Shown: positions 27,920-36,702, counted from the stretch's first letter. The stretch is 44,446 nucleotides of DNA from Rhizobium sp. Q54 (GCA_945875865.1 CAMCMF010000008.1:1-44446), one strand, 5' to 3'. Program-made: numbers and translations. The notes: generated by a model not told the origin, from the letters alone.

Positions 27920-28492
27920 TTAAGCCGACAATTCTTCCTCGATTTTTTTCATCTCTGCAACCATGAAGGGAATTTGTGAGGCGGTAAAAAGTAGTGATAT
28001 CGGCATCATGCCAAACACTTTAAATCCCACCCAAAAATCAGTCGAAAAGTTTCTCCAGATAAATTCATTTAGCGCTGCAAGAAAAATAAAAAATATTGCC
28101 CAGCGCAATGAAAGCAGTAGCCATGCAACATTGCTCATTTTAATTTGTCCTTCGAGAAGATAAGAGAGCAGAGGTTTTTTTGCGAAATATCCATAAAATA
28201 AAATTCCAGCAAAAAGTAGATTGATAATAGTCGGTTTTGTTTTGATAAAAATTTCATCTTTTAACATCACGGTTAATCCACCAAATATCGCCAAAACTAG
28301 CGCCGAAACCAAAGCAACTTTTGGAATATTTCTGGTTAGAAAATAAGAAATAATCAGCGCCACAAAAGTTGTGACAAGCATGAAGATCGTTGCGGTTACT
28401 AGCGGTTCAGCAGTGTTCGAAAATTTATAACAAACAAAAAAAACGATGAGCGGTAAGTAATCGTAAAGAAATTTTGACGAAGAATTTTTCAT
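27920..28492 (-). CDS. yciB: Septation protein A (YciB/IspZ family)
   Basis: A 190-residue inner-membrane protein with about five to six hydrophobic helices. The N-terminal LYDYLPLIVFFVCYKF and the later LNEFIWRNFSTDFWVGFKVFGMMPISLLFTASQIPFM match the intracellular septation protein A family, needed for normal cell division in Shigella. It is last in a tightly packed minus-strand run (rnhB, tsaC, FKBP-like, yciB), with 8 bases to the preceding gene. Confidence 0.92.
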   Translation of the reverse strand: MKNSSSKFLYDYLPLIVFFVCYKFSNTAEPLVTATIFMLVTTFVALIISYFLTRNIPKVALVSALVLAIFGGLTVMLKDEIFIKTKPTIINLLFAGILFYGYFAKKPLLSYLLEGQIKMSNVAWLLLSLRWAIFFIFLAALNEFIWRNFSTDFWVGFKVFGMMPISLLFTASQIPFMVAEMKKIEEELSA

Positions 28493-28500
28493 GAGGAGAG

Positions 28501-29097
28501 TTATTTTTTACAGACAAGTTGGGAATCAGGATTATGTAAAAATGACAACAGAGTTATTTGGTAGCGTAAATCACTTCTGTAAAATTGTAGCAGTTTTGTT
28601 AGCTCCTTATCACCGCCGCTAAAATTATACGGAACCTTGATATCTCTGACTCCATCTTGCGCCATGCCAATAATATTTTTTTCAAAAATTTCTTTTTCGT
28701 TATTGCCGATAATCAGTTTTTCTTTTTCTTTAAACCCCAATTGCTTCCCTTCATTATCATAAATTCCGTAGCTGATTTCCACCACATCTCCACAAGCGCT
28801 TTTATCTTCGCCACTTCCAGCCTCTATATCGAAAACCGACACCTCATTATTAAGAGCCGCAGCTACTGATTTTTTTCTGGCATTATCTTCAGCAATTTGT
28901 TGCACTAAGCGAACATTACTGATGATGAAATTACCTTTTTCTCCTGCATCTAGTAACTCACTTTTAATACGTTGTGGAGCAAGGCGATTACCGAGCGCAT
29001 CCGGACTATTCTTGTCATTAAAAAGGGCAAAATAAAGTACCAATCCAATGCCGATAACTTTTACGAATGGATTGCGCAGAAGTTCAAAAATTTTCAT
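28501..29097 (-). CDS. Membrane-anchored FKBP-like protein, putative prolyl isomerase
   Basis: A 198-residue protein with one N-terminal membrane segment (about residues 12-26) and a periplasmic C-terminal domain. From about residue 88 the pattern VFDIEAGSGEDKSACGDVVEISYGIYDNEGKQLG...IGNNEKEIFEKNIIGMAQDGVRDIKVPYNF follows the FKBP peptidyl-prolyl isomerase layout. Several aromatic active-site residues of classical FKBPs are not obvious, so catalysis is doubtful. Two cysteines (Cys101 region and near the C terminus) could form a disulfide. It is packed 3 bases after tsaC. Confidence 0.6.
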   Translation of the reverse strand: MKIFELLRNPFVKVIGIGLVLYFALFNDKNSPDALGNRLAPQRIKSELLDAGEKGNFIISNVRLVQQIAEDNARKKSVAAALNNEVSVFDIEAGSGEDKSACGDVVEISYGIYDNEGKQLGFKEKEKLIIGNNEKEIFEKNIIGMAQDGVRDIKVPYNFSGGDKELTKLLQFYRSDLRYQITLLSFLHNPDSQLVCKK

Positions 29098-29100
29098 ATG

Positions 29101-29706
29101 TTAGAACTTTATTTTTAGGGTTCCTTGACGAAGAACAGTTAATTTATTGTCAGAAATTTTAATCACAGTGGAAGGCTTTTTTCTAGAGGGCTTGCCACAA
29201 ATTAGTAAATCAAGTTTTGTAAGATTTTTTTCAACTTCTTTAGCAGTAGTTGCTGCTTTTTGACCAGTTAGATTGGCACTGGTGACGGCTAAAATTCCAT
29301 CAAATTTTTTAAGTAATTTTGCGATAAAATCATTATCGACTATTCTAAATCCTAAAAATCCATCATCATTGCAATTGAGATTCTGGGCGAGAGCAAAAGA
29401 GTTTTTTGCTTTTGTTTTTAGTATAATAGTTAGCGCTCCGGGTAGAAATTTTTCGGCAATTTTTTTTGATAAATCATCGAAAAAGAAAATCTTTTTTGCT
29501 GTTGCTAAATCTTTCACAAAAATAGCGATTGGTTTTTTATCATCGCGTTTTTTTATTTTGTATAAAGCATCTATCGCCTTGTAATTAGAGGCGTCAGCGG
29601 CAATTCCGTAAACAGTGTCGCTAGCGAAAGAAATGATTTTTCCTTGGCGCAGGAATTCGCAAGCTAGCTCAATTGCCTCATTATCTTCTTGGTTAATTAT
29701 TTGCAT
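29101..29706 (-). CDS. tsaC: Threonylcarbamoyl-AMP synthase (Sua5/YrdC)
   Basis: Makes threonylcarbamoyl-AMP from threonine, bicarbonate and ATP, the first step of the universal t6A37 tRNA modification. The 201-residue protein has the YrdC fold signatures SFASDTVYGIAADASN, YKIKKRDDKKPIAIFV, FLPGALTIIL and the C-terminal TSANLTGQ and PSTVIKI. The start overlaps the end of rnhB by 14 bases. It lacks the extra C-terminal domain of long Sua5, so it is of the short TsaC type. Confidence 0.95.
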   Translation of the reverse strand: MQIINQEDNEAIELACEFLRQGKIISFASDTVYGIAADASNYKAIDALYKIKKRDDKKPIAIFVKDLATAKKIFFFDDLSKKIAEKFLPGALTIILKTKAKNSFALAQNLNCNDDGFLGFRIVDNDFIAKLLKKFDGILAVTSANLTGQKAATTAKEVEKNLTKLDLLICGKPSRKKPSTVIKISDNKLTVLRQGTLKIKF

Positions 29707-30322
29707 TAATCAGTCCCTTTATTGGTTCAAAAGATTTACGATGATGTCGACAAATACCAAATTTTCTAATTGCCGCTATGTGAAATTTAGTGCCATAGCC
29801 GGCATTTTTATTGAAACCGAATTGAGGATATTCTTGGTGCAAATTTTCCATTATTTCGTCACGAGTTTCTTTGGCGATTATTGAAGCTGCTGCAATCGAC
29901 AGGCTTTTTTGATCGCCTCTTATTATCGGAATAATTTCTAAGATTTTGTCGCGCTTAACAAAAGGTTTGAAATTTCCATCAACCAAAATCACTTCACAAA
30001 AAAGATTATATTTTTTTTGCAAATCGAGATAGGCGGCAAGCATTGCCAATTTTGTTGCTTCGAGAATATTGACGCGATCGATGGTTTTTTCGTCAATGAT
30101 TCCTACGCCAAATTTTACTTTCTCGCGTAACTCTAAAAAAATTTTTTTGCGCTGTTTTTTCGAAAGTTTTTTCGAGTCATTTATTCCAGCAATTAAATTA
30201 TCGCGATCCAAAATAACACAAGCAGCGACAACCGGTCCAGCAAGAGGACCGCGACCAGCTTCATCGATACCTGATACCAGAAAATTTTTGTGTAGATTTT
30301 CAATTGAAAAACTGGGTTGCAT
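29693..30322 (-). CDS. rnhB: Ribonuclease HII
   Basis: Cleaves the RNA strand of RNA-DNA hybrids and removes single ribonucleotides from DNA. The 209-residue protein starts with the catalytic GIDEAGRGPLAGPVVAA region (Asp and Glu of the DEAGRG motif at residues 19-20). It carries the further acidic residues in LVDGNF and the SIIAKETRDEIM helix. It heads the rnhB-tsaC-FKBP-like-yciB run. Confidence 0.97.
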   Translation of the reverse strand: MQPSFSIENLHKNFLVSGIDEAGRGPLAGPVVAACVILDRDNLIAGINDSKKLSKKQRKKIFLELREKVKFGVGIIDEKTIDRVNILEATKLAMLAAYLDLQKKYNLFCEVILVDGNFKPFVKRDKILEIIPIIRGDQKSLSIAAASIIAKETRDEIMENLHQEYPQFGFNKNAGYGTKFHIAAIRKFGICRHHRKSFEPIKGLINANN

Positions 30323-30398
30323 TTACAATTGCTATTTCGTTTAATTTGGATCGTCAAAGCTATCTTTCCTTATCTCAAATCAACAATAAATTTTTGCC

Positions 30399-31265
30399 AT
30401 GTCATTTTTAAATAAAAATATCGCGGGTAATCCATCCCTAATCAAACCAGCAGCAATTTTGCTGGCAGTTCTTTTGGTAATTGGCGGTGTTTACACTTTC
30501 TTGGGTAATAAATCTCACGAAAAATCTGAAGTAACATCCGAAGAAAGCGACGTGGAAAATTCTGAAGTTAAGTCAAGTGGATTGGATTCTGATCAAAAAG
30601 TAAGTGATGTTGCCGATGTTGAAAAAGTAATCGCGAAATGGATCGAAGCTAATCCTGAAGCCATCATCAAATCAGTTACTGCCATGCAACAAAAAACCAT
30701 GGAATCTCGCACCAAAGATGCGCAAAAAAATATCGCTTTGAAAAAAGATGATTTGTTTAAAGACAAAACCTCTCCGCAATATGCTCCATCTGGTTACAAT
30801 GTAACTGTGGTTGAATTTTTTGATTATAATTGCGGCTATTGCAAAAAAGCTCAGGCTACTGTTGAAGAGCTTCTTAAAGAAGATAAAAAAGTCAGAATCG
30901 TTTACAAAGAATTCCCAATTCTTGGACAAGCTTCCGCTGAAATGTCGCAAGTTGCGATCGCAGTTAGTATCGTCAGCCCCTCATCTTACAAAAAATTCCA
31001 TGATACTTTAATGCAATCTAATGAAAAAGGTAAGGATGCTGCGTTGAAAGTTGCTCAATTAATCGGCGTTAACATGTCAAAATTGGAAGCAGTTTTGAGA
31101 GATGATAAATCAAAAATCGAAGGCATTATCCAATCAAATATCGCTCTGGGTTCTTCAATCGGCGTTAGCGGAACTCCAGGTTTCGTAATCGGTGAAGAGT
31201 TGATTCCCGGCGCTTTGGAACTTTCAGCTTTCAAAGAAAAAGTTGCAGCAGTTAGAAAAAAATAA
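30399..31265 (+). CDS. DsbA-family thiol-disulfide oxidoreductase, membrane-anchored
   Basis: A 288-residue protein with an uncleaved N-terminal anchor (about residues 15-35), a Ser/Glu-rich linker (residues 38-70), a helical region and a DsbA-like thioredoxin domain. The redox motif is Cys145-Gly-Tyr-Cys148 in FFDYNCGYCKKA, and the cis-proline loop is GTPGFVIG. It probably introduces or shuffles disulfides in the periplasm. This Com1/27-kDa-antigen-like architecture is common in Rickettsiales and Coxiella. A strong terminator follows. Confidence 0.9.
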   Translation: MSFLNKNIAGNPSLIKPAAILLAVLLVIGGVYTFLGNKSHEKSEVTSEESDVENSEVKSSGLDSDQKVSDVADVEKVIAKWIEANPEAIIKSVTAMQQKTMESRTKDAQKNIALKKDDLFKDKTSPQYAPSGYNVTVVEFFDYNCGYCKKAQATVEELLKEDKKVRIVYKEFPILGQASAEMSQVAIAVSIVSPSSYKKFHDTLMQSNEKGKDAALKVAQLIGVNMSKLEAVLRDDKSKIEGIIQSNIALGSSIGVSGTPGFVIGEELIPGALELSAFKEKVAAVRKK

Positions 31266-31276
31266 TTAAGTAATAG

Positions 31277-31310
31277 CTTAGCTCGAATTAATCCTCGAGC
31301 TAAGTTTTTT
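31277..31310 (+). terminator. Rho-independent terminator
   Basis: CTTAGCTCGA (31277-31286) pairs perfectly with TCGAGCTAAG (31295-31304) around an eight-base loop. Six T follow. It ends the dsbA transcript. Confidence 0.92.
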
Positions 31311-31331
31311 ATTCCCTCTCACCGCCACGAC

Positions 31332-31469
31332 TATCCCAAATCAGCTTCAAGAAGCCGATTCGGTATTGATTTTGTTTTTACGCAGGATGGCCTGCGCCCC
31401 ACATTGTGGGGAACCCCATATACCGACTCTTTATTTTTGAGTTAGGTATCTTGAATCAGTTTCGGTATA
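31332..31469 (+). repeat. Family B palindromic element, copy 3
   Basis: A 138-bp element, TATCCC to GGTATA, between dsbA and the helicase, in the same orientation as the helicase and ending 11 bases before its ATG. The core hairpins are CGCAGG-ATGG-CCTGCG and CCCCAC-ATT-GTGGGG. A frame through the right half (ATG at 31406) encodes the same peptide as copy 2 and runs into the helicase. Confidence 0.85.
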
Positions 31470-31480
31470 TCCTCCAGCAC

Positions 31481-32761
31481 ATGTCTTCTCCAGACTTCTC
31501 TCTATTATCTAACGAACAAATTTCCGTCATAAAATCCTTCGAAGAGGGTAGGAATATTTTTGTTACTGGCGGAGCGGGCAGCGGTAAATCATATCTCCTA
31601 AATTTCCTCAAACAAAATTACTCACATGCTGGTCTTGCAGTTGCTGCAAGCACTGGCGTTGCCGCACTAAATATTGGCGGCTCAACCATTCATTCTTGGG
31701 CGGGAATTGGTTTGGGAAATTTGCCGATTGAACAAATTGTTGAAAATATTTTATCGCCCCGTGCCGCTAAAGTTCGGCGTCGAATTAAGCAAACCACAGC
31801 TTTAGCAATTGATGAAATTTCGATGATTTCAACCGAAGTTTTTGAAATTATCGATCAGGTTTTTCGCCAAGTCCGACAAAATGACAAGCCAATGGGAGGC
31901 TTGCAGATCTTGCTTTTCGGAGATTTTTTGCAATTGCCGCCGGTCAATCGCAATGGCGCAAATTTAAGCTTTTGTTTCGATTCAAAAATTTGGCAAGATC
32001 TCAAATTAGAAAATTTTAATCTCAAAAAAATCTTCCGCCAAAGTGATGAAAAATTTATCAAAATTTTACAAAATTTACGCTTAGGAAAAATTGAGCAAAG
32101 TGACATCGAGGCTTTGGAATCAAGGGTAAAAGCTGAAGATAAATCATTGGCAATTCGTCCAACAATTCTCACTACGCACAACGCCAAAGTTGAAAAAATT
32201 AATCAGCTCGAGCTACAAAAAATTCCCCGTCCGCAAACTTCTTACGATGCTACTTATTTTGGATCGCCGGATAAAATCGAATTTTTAAAAAGAAATTGCA
32301 TCGCATCAGAATCCTTGTCACTCAAGGTTGGAGCGCAGGTGATGATGATAAAAAATACTTACCAAAAAGAGGGCATCATTAATGGTTCGCTGGGAATTAT
32401 TCGTGATTTTTCGGTGAAAAAATTTTACCCGATCGTTGAATTTTCTAACGGAAAAATTTTAACAATTTCACCGGAAGAATGGCTGGTCGAGCGTTTCGAT
32501 GAAGAGAAAAAACTGGTGATTACCGATGCGGGAATGAATCAAATTCCTTTGGTTTTGGCTTGGGCGATGACGATTCACAAATCGCAAGGTTTGACTTTGG
32601 ATAAAATTTCCTGCGATCTTTCCGACATCTTCACGCCAGGACAGGCCTATGTCGCGCTCTCTCGCGCTCGCAATCTCGAAGGTGTTTTTATAGAATCGAT
32701 TAACTTCAAAAAAATCACCGCCAACGCGGCGGCGGTTAATTTTTACAGTGAATTAGAATAA
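31481..32761 (+). CDS. PIF1-like SF1B DNA helicase
   Basis: A 426-residue ATP-dependent helicase. Motif I is [11 protein letters not shown], motif Ia [23 protein letters not shown], and motif [11 protein letters not shown]. Motif III is [12 protein letters not shown], the C-terminal motif V is [14 protein letters not shown], and motif VI is [13 protein letters not shown]. It is compact and lacks obvious accessory domains. PIF1-type enzymes resolve G-quadruplexes and R-loops. The frame extends 25 codons upstream into a family B repeat (ATG at 31406); I chose the ATG just after the repeat. It is coupled to hemA by a TAATG overlap, an unusual pairing. Confidence 0.9.
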   Translation: MSSPDFSLLSNEQISVIKSFEEGRNIFVTGGAGSGKSYLLNFLKQNYSHAGLAVAASTGVAALNIGGSTIHSWAGIGLGNLPIEQIVENILSPRAAKVRRRIKQTTALAIDEISMISTEVFEIIDQVFRQVRQNDKPMGGLQILLFGDFLQLPPVNRNGANLSFCFDSKIWQDLKLENFNLKKIFRQSDEKFIKILQNLRLGKIEQSDIEALESRVKAEDKSLAIRPTILTTHNAKVEKINQLELQKIPRPQTSYDATYFGSPDKIEFLKRNCIASESLSLKVGAQVMMIKNTYQKEGIINGSLGIIRDFSVKKFYPIVEFSNGKILTISPEEWLVERFDEEKKLVITDAGMNQIPLVLAWAMTIHKSQGLTLDKISCDLSDIFTPGQAYVALSRARNLEGVFIESINFKKITANAAAVNFYSELE

Positions 32762-33933
32762 TGTTGAGCTACTTCAAACAAACAATTGAGCGCCTAAAAA
32801 GCGAAAATCGTTACCGTGAATTTTTAAATCTTTCACGAATTTGCGGCGAATTTCCTTGCGCCATTGACAATAATAGCGGTCGTAAAATCGTGGTTTGGTG
32901 CTCCAATGATTATTTAGGAATGGGGCAAAATGAAGAAACAATTAACGAGGCAATAAAGGCTTTAAAAACTTATGGCATTGGCGCTGGTGGCACTAGAAAT
33001 ATTTCCGGAACTAGTTCACATGTTGTAGAATTAGAAAAAAATCTTGCGCAGTTGCATAGCAAAGAAGCCGCTCTGGCATTCGTCTCCGGCTATGTTGCTA
33101 ATGATGCTACCATCCAAGCTTTAAGTAGCATAATTCCCGATTTAATTATTTTTTCTGACGCTAAAAATCACGCTTCAATAATTTCCGGTATTAGAAATAG
33201 TCGCCTCACCAAACATGTTTTTCGCCATAATGACATGGCTCACTTGGAAGAACTTTTAGCGATTCACGAAAAAACTCAGCCCAAATTAATTATTTTCGAA
33301 TCGGTTTATTCGATGGATGGAGATTTCGGTAAAGCCCTTGAAATCGTAGCTCTAGCCAAGAAATACCATGCCCTAACTTATGTTGATGAAGTTCACGGAG
33401 TTGGCCTTTATGGAAAAAATGGTGCGGGATTATGCGAAGATTTGGGTGTTGCTGATAAAATAGATATCATTCAAGGAACCTTAGCCAAAGCCTTCGGCGC
33501 GATTGGTGGTTACATCGCGGCGAAAAAAGAAATTATTGACGCGGTACGTTTAGTTGCTTCAGGGTTTATTTTTACCACAGCCTTACCGCCACCAATCGCC
33601 GCAGCTTTGACCTTCAATGTAAAATATCTGCAACAAGATGATTCTAAGCGCAAAAAAATGCATGAAAATGTCGTGCTGCTCAAAGAAAAATTACAGCAAG
33701 CGCAGATAAAAATTATTGAAAATAAGTCACATATTATTGCCATTCGAATTGGCGATGCAGTGAGAGCCAAAGAGGTTTCCAAGCGTTTGCTCGATGAGTT
33801 TGATATTTACGTCCAACACATAAATTTCCCAACCGTTGAAAGAGGCGATGAGAGGTTGCGTATTACGGTGACGCCATTTCACAACGAATCGATGATTGAT
33901 GATTTGGTGAAGGCTTTGAAGCTAATTTTGTAA
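32761..33933 (+). CDS. hemA: 5-aminolevulinate synthase
   Basis: A PLP enzyme condensing glycine with succinyl-CoA to 5-aminolevulinate, the alphaproteobacterial entry into haem synthesis. It has 390 residues. [34 protein letters not shown] and [10 protein letters not shown] are all typical. The PLP lysine is Lys243 in [13 protein letters not shown], with Asp209 and His212 in VDEVHGVG. The FIFTTALPP and [10 protein letters not shown] segments favour ALAS over 2-amino-3-ketobutyrate ligase or KAPA synthase. It is translationally coupled (TAATG) to the helicase. The 3' end overlaps the convergent ruvX by 12 bases. Confidence 0.93.
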   Translation: MLSYFKQTIERLKSENRYREFLNLSRICGEFPCAIDNNSGRKIVVWCSNDYLGMGQNEETINEAIKALKTYGIGAGGTRNISGTSSHVVELEKNLAQLHSKEAALAFVSGYVANDATIQALSSIIPDLIIFSDAKNHASIISGIRNSRLTKHVFRHNDMAHLEELLAIHEKTQPKLIIFESVYSMDGDFGKALEIVALAKKYHALTYVDEVHGVGLYGKNGAGLCEDLGVADKIDIIQGTLAKAFGAIGGYIAAKKEIIDAVRLVASGFIFTTALPPPIAAALTFNVKYLQQDDSKRKKMHENVVLLKEKLQQAQIKIIENKSHIIAIRIGDAVRAKEVSKRLLDEFDIYVQHINFPTVERGDERLRITVTPFHNESMIDDLVKALKLIL

Positions 33934-34389
33934 CTTTAGATCATCCAAGAAGTGCTGCAAAATCAAGCTGGCGGCGATGTCATCAACAAATTTATCTTTT
34001 TTACGCGACAGGCTAGAAGCGGCGATTTGTTTGGCTTCAAAACTGGTTAATCTTTCTTCAAACAAAAAAATTGGAAATTTATTTTCCAAAAATTCGTCAA
34101 TATTTTTAGAAAATCTTTCCACAAATTCCGTCATTTCATCCTTACTGCCATCTAGGTGCAACGGAAAGCCAATAACAATTGCCCCAACTTCATTTTCAGA
34201 AATTATCTGCGAAATTTTCGTGAAATCTTTTTGATTGCTTTGACGATGCAAAACTAATTTTGGAGTGGCAATAAATCGCGATGAATCGCTCAGAGCAATG
34301 CCAATTCTCTTAGTGCCAACATCAATTGCGATGATGCGACCATGAGTTGGCAGAACTTGATTTACTTGGTTTAGATTGTTAAAAATCAT
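33922..34389 (-). CDS. ruvX: Putative pre-16S rRNA nuclease / Holliday junction resolvase (RuvX/YqgF)
   Basis: A 155-residue RNase H-like nuclease. The first strand [17 protein letters not shown] supplies the leading aspartate, GFPLHLDGS is conserved, and [10 protein letters not shown] and [15 protein letters not shown] carry the remaining acidic residues. YqgF proteins act in the 5' processing of 16S rRNA; the resolvase role is older and less secure. It is convergent with hemA and divergent from gatC, with 29 bases between starts. Confidence 0.93.
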   Translation of the reverse strand: MIFNNLNQVNQVLPTHGRIIAIDVGTKRIGIALSDSSRFIATPKLVLHRQSNQKDFTKISQIISENEVGAIVIGFPLHLDGSKDEMTEFVERFSKNIDEFLENKFPIFLFEERLTSFEAKQIAASSLSRKKDKFVDDIAASLILQHFLDDLKLQN

Positions 34390-34418
34390 TTCATTAACAA
34401 AAAATTTTTCAAAAAAAT

Positions 34419-34709
34419 ATGTCGAAAGTTACCAAAGAAAATATCAAAAAAATTTCTCGTTTAGCAAGAATTGAAGTGAGCGATATTGAAAGCGAAGCTC
34501 TAACTTCACAGCTGGGAAAAATAATTGGCTGGTTTGAAAAGTTAAATGAAGTTAATACCGACAAAGTTGAACCACTAGTTAACGTTCATGAAATGACACT
34601 AGATATGAAGCAAGATGAAGTCACTGATGGCGATATCGCGCAAGATGTTTTGAAGAATGCCAAGGATGCCAAATACGGCTATTTCGCAGTTCCAAAAGTT
34701 ATCGAATAA
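34419..34709 (+). CDS. gatC: Glutamyl/aspartyl-tRNA amidotransferase subunit C
   Basis: A small (96-residue) stabilising subunit of the GatCAB complex, which converts Glu-tRNA(Gln) and Asp-tRNA(Asn) to their amidated forms. The sequence TKENIKKISRLARIEVSDIE near the start and VHEMTLDMKQDEVTDGD in the middle match GatC. gatA and gatB are not adjacent. The presence of GatC suits a bacterium that charges tRNA-Gln (encoded here at 10054-10127) indirectly. hda starts 3 bases later. Confidence 0.93.
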   Translation: MSKVTKENIKKISRLARIEVSDIESEALTSQLGKIIGWFEKLNEVNTDKVEPLVNVHEMTLDMKQDEVTDGDIAQDVLKNAKDAKYGYFAVPKVIE

Positions 34710-34712
34710 TTT

Positions 34713-35300
34713 GTGACACAGCTCTCATTTTCTTTTCCAGATGATCAAAATTATGCCGCAGAAGATTTCATTTTTTTGGAAGAAAATCTTTCGGCGAGAA
34801 ATTTTCTAAATAATTTTTTTACTCAAAAAGATTTTACAAAATCTCAGCTACAATCCTTGATTTTAAAGGGCGAGGAGTGTTCAGGAAAAACCCATCTCTT
34901 ACATATTTTTGCCAAAAAATTTCATGCAGAATTTTTGAATGCAGCAGAAATTTCAAAAATAAATTTCATCCCAAATCATTTTTATATTTTTGAAGATTGC
35001 GATAAAATCACCGATGAAGAAGCGCTATTACGCCTAATAAATTCAGCAGTTGAAGCCAAAGCATTTTTACTTTTATCCGCAAAAAATATTTCACGATTTA
35101 AGCTGCGCGATTTGGTGTCGCGTTTGAAAAATATCATTGTCGCTGAAATAAAAAATCCGGGTTTGGAAGTGGTAGAACAACTTTTAGCCAATGGCTTGGC
35201 GCGCAGGCAGATCAAGCTTTCCAAGCAGGAAATAAAATCGATGTCGAGTAAAATTGACAGAAGCTATGCAGCGATTTCGGAAGTTCTCAGCAAGTTGTAA
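34713..35300 (+). CDS. hdaA: DnaA-related regulator, HdaA-like
   Basis: A 195-residue AAA+ protein like the truncated DnaA paralogues (Hda/HdaA) that promote DnaA-ATP hydrolysis after replication starts. The N terminus carries QLSFSF (residues 3-8), a plausible clamp-binding motif that fits this role. The P-loop is LKGEECSGKTHLL (Lys59), with FEDCDKI as Walker B and a C-terminal helical bundle. It has no DNA-binding domain IV. It starts with GTG, chosen for the clamp motif, 3 bases after gatC. Confidence 0.85.
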   Translation: MTQLSFSFPDDQNYAAEDFIFLEENLSARNFLNNFFTQKDFTKSQLQSLILKGEECSGKTHLLHIFAKKFHAEFLNAAEISKINFIPNHFYIFEDCDKITDEEALLRLINSAVEAKAFLLLSAKNISRFKLRDLVSRLKNIIVAEIKNPGLEVVEQLLANGLARRQIKLSKQEIKSMSSKIDRSYAAISEVLSKL

Positions 35301-35326
35301 TGGACCATGCCGACTTCATTTTTTTA

Positions 35327-35404
35327 GTTTGTCATCCCTGCGTAGGCGGGGATCCAGCTTGTCTCAAGATTCTCTGGATCCCCGCCTACGCGGGGATGAC
35401 AAAC
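35327..35404. repeat. Family C hairpin copy 3
   Basis: Near-perfect arms (one mismatch, CCCTGCG against CGCGGGG) begin GTTTGTCATCCC and enclose a loop with TTGTCTCAAGATT. It shares flanks with copy 2. Its right flank (GGGTGTA, on the reverse strand TACACCCATTC) also resembles the left end of the composite element at 9010. It lies in the gap between hda and the ankyrin gene. Confidence 0.85.
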
Positions 35405-35449
35405 TTGTGGCTCGGTTTCTTCAGCTTGAATGGGTGTAGAGGTTAATAT

Positions 35450-36379
35450 TCATTCTTTAGTAAAAGATTTCTCCACCACCGGCCCTGCAGATGGTTTTTC
35501 AGCGCTTCCGGAGGGACTCCTCTCTGTCGATTTTGATGTTAAACGATCAGCCAAGTCTCTTAATTCTTTCGGAATTCCCGAATCAACAACCAAGACGTCA
35601 CCTTTTTTCATTTCGCCTTTTAGCTCGAATTTCTGATCTCCGTTCTTTTCCTCAAATGCCGCCTTCTCTTTTATCAGGCCGCGAAGTAGTGATTTTAGGA
35701 TGTCATGTTTTTTTTCATTTTCTGGGAGAGACAAGGCTAAATTTAGGGCAGTGCCTTGATTGTAGCTATTAACGAAATCATTAATTCCGGCGCCATAATT
35801 AACCAGCTTTTCAACCAGATCTTTTTTACCATTCATTATAGCGAACATAAGGGCGGTACCTCCCATGTCTGTTGTTTGGTCAATGTTTGCTCCTCCCCTC
35901 AGCAATGCCTCAGTAGCTTCAATATCTCCCGCAATTCCTGCCGCCCATATTAGTGCGGAATTTCCAACCGCATCGCGGTGGTTTAAAATTTCTTCGGGAT
36001 TTTCTAGCTTTTTTGCGGCGTCAATTATCGCTAAAACAGATCCTGTCTTTTTATTGCTTGCGGCTTTGATCAACGAATACTGAAGCTGTCTTCGATAAAA
36101 AAGATCGAGATCACTTGGGTTCGCTCTTAATCTTTCAGCTTCACGAGAAAGCTCTTGTTTAAGAATTTCTTGCGCAGTGGTGTTTGTGGGCAGTGACATC
36201 CTTTCTCCATCTTGTCCATCGGCATTTAAATAGACTGGAACTAAGGCAGAATTTTCGAAATATTCCAAAAGATTGTCAGCGCCATCAAAAGCGTGAGATT
36301 GATCTGCTCTCGATTTCGATTTTTCAAAACCGAGATGGGCAGGATTTTCTTTTGGATTGCGCAGTTTAATTGCCGACAT
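35450..36379 (-). CDS. Ankyrin-repeat protein, candidate effector
   Basis: A 309-residue soluble protein with no signal peptide or membrane segment. Residues from about 133 to 225 hold three ankyrin repeats: VGNSALIWAAGIAGDIEATEALLRGGANID, GGTALMFAIMNGKKDLVEKLVNYGAGIN and a weaker QGTALNLALSL unit. The N-terminal 130 residues are unrecognised. The C terminus is a hydrophilic Ser/Glu/Lys tail of the kind seen in type IV-secreted substrates, which is suggestive only. A GGAG Shine-Dalgarno precedes the ATG. A 41-codon ORF lies just upstream on the same strand. Confidence 0.8.
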   Translation of the reverse strand: MSAIKLRNPKENPAHLGFEKSKSRADQSHAFDGADNLLEYFENSALVPVYLNADGQDGERMSLPTNTTAQEILKQELSREAERLRANPSDLDLFYRRQLQYSLIKAASNKKTGSVLAIIDAAKKLENPEEILNHRDAVGNSALIWAAGIAGDIEATEALLRGGANIDQTTDMGGTALMFAIMNGKKDLVEKLVNYGAGINDFVNSYNQGTALNLALSLPENEKKHDILKSLLRGLIKEKAAFEEKNGDQKFELKGEMKKGDVLVVDSGIPKELRDLADRLTSKSTERSPSGSAEKPSAGPVVEKSFTKE

Positions 36380-36450
36380 TTCTCCGCTAGAAATTGAGCA
36401 AAAAATTATTGTTTCCGCGGAATGTTGAAGGCGATTTGCAGCGATTGCTC

Positions 36451-36576
36451 TTAATGAATCTTCGCAACTTCTTGTGAGAGTGTAATTATTGCAGAATTTT
36501 CTGGAGGATTAAACAGCGCGACGCTGGCTTTTATTTCGGCCTCATTGCTCACAACTGCGAGTAGAAGTATTGTCAT
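36451..36576 (-). CDS. Possible small ORF (41 codons) upstream of the ankyrin gene
   Basis: ATG at 36576, preceded by GGAGAGGAA, runs to TAA at 36451. The peptide begins MTILLLAVVSNEAEIK and ends SQEVAKIH, with a hydrophobic start. I recognise no family. The good ribosome site and position directly before the ankyrin gene (71 bases) suggest a leader peptide or small protein, but it could be chance. Confidence 0.35.
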   Translation of the reverse strand: MTILLLAVVSNEAEIKASVALFNPPENSAIITLSQEVAKIH

Positions 36577-36672
36577 TTCCTCTCCATTTATTTCTTTTTT
36601 GTAACAAAATTAAGTCTTCAAAAAAAGTAATTTCTTATCAGTGAATCCTTATGTTTAAAGGTCTGAGGGTAG

Positions 36673-36694
36673 ATTTTCTACACGTGTAGAAAAT
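36673..36694. promoter_or_regulatory. Perfect 22-bp palindrome, possible operator
   Basis: ATTTTCTACAC and its exact complement meet at a CACGTG centre. GAGGGT and ACCCTC further out also pair. It lies in the 204-base gap upstream of the ankyrin/small-ORF unit and after rnc. It is large and perfect enough to be a dimeric repressor site or a hairpin. The rest of 36380-36780 contains the small ORF and a family E repeat. Confidence 0.5.
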
Positions 36695-36702
36695 TCAAAT
36701 TT

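Noticed and set aside
32761-33933. 2-amino-3-ketobutyrate CoA ligase as partner of the threonine dehydrogenase
   Set aside because: Sequence signatures ([33 protein letters not shown]) are those of 5-aminolevulinate synthase.
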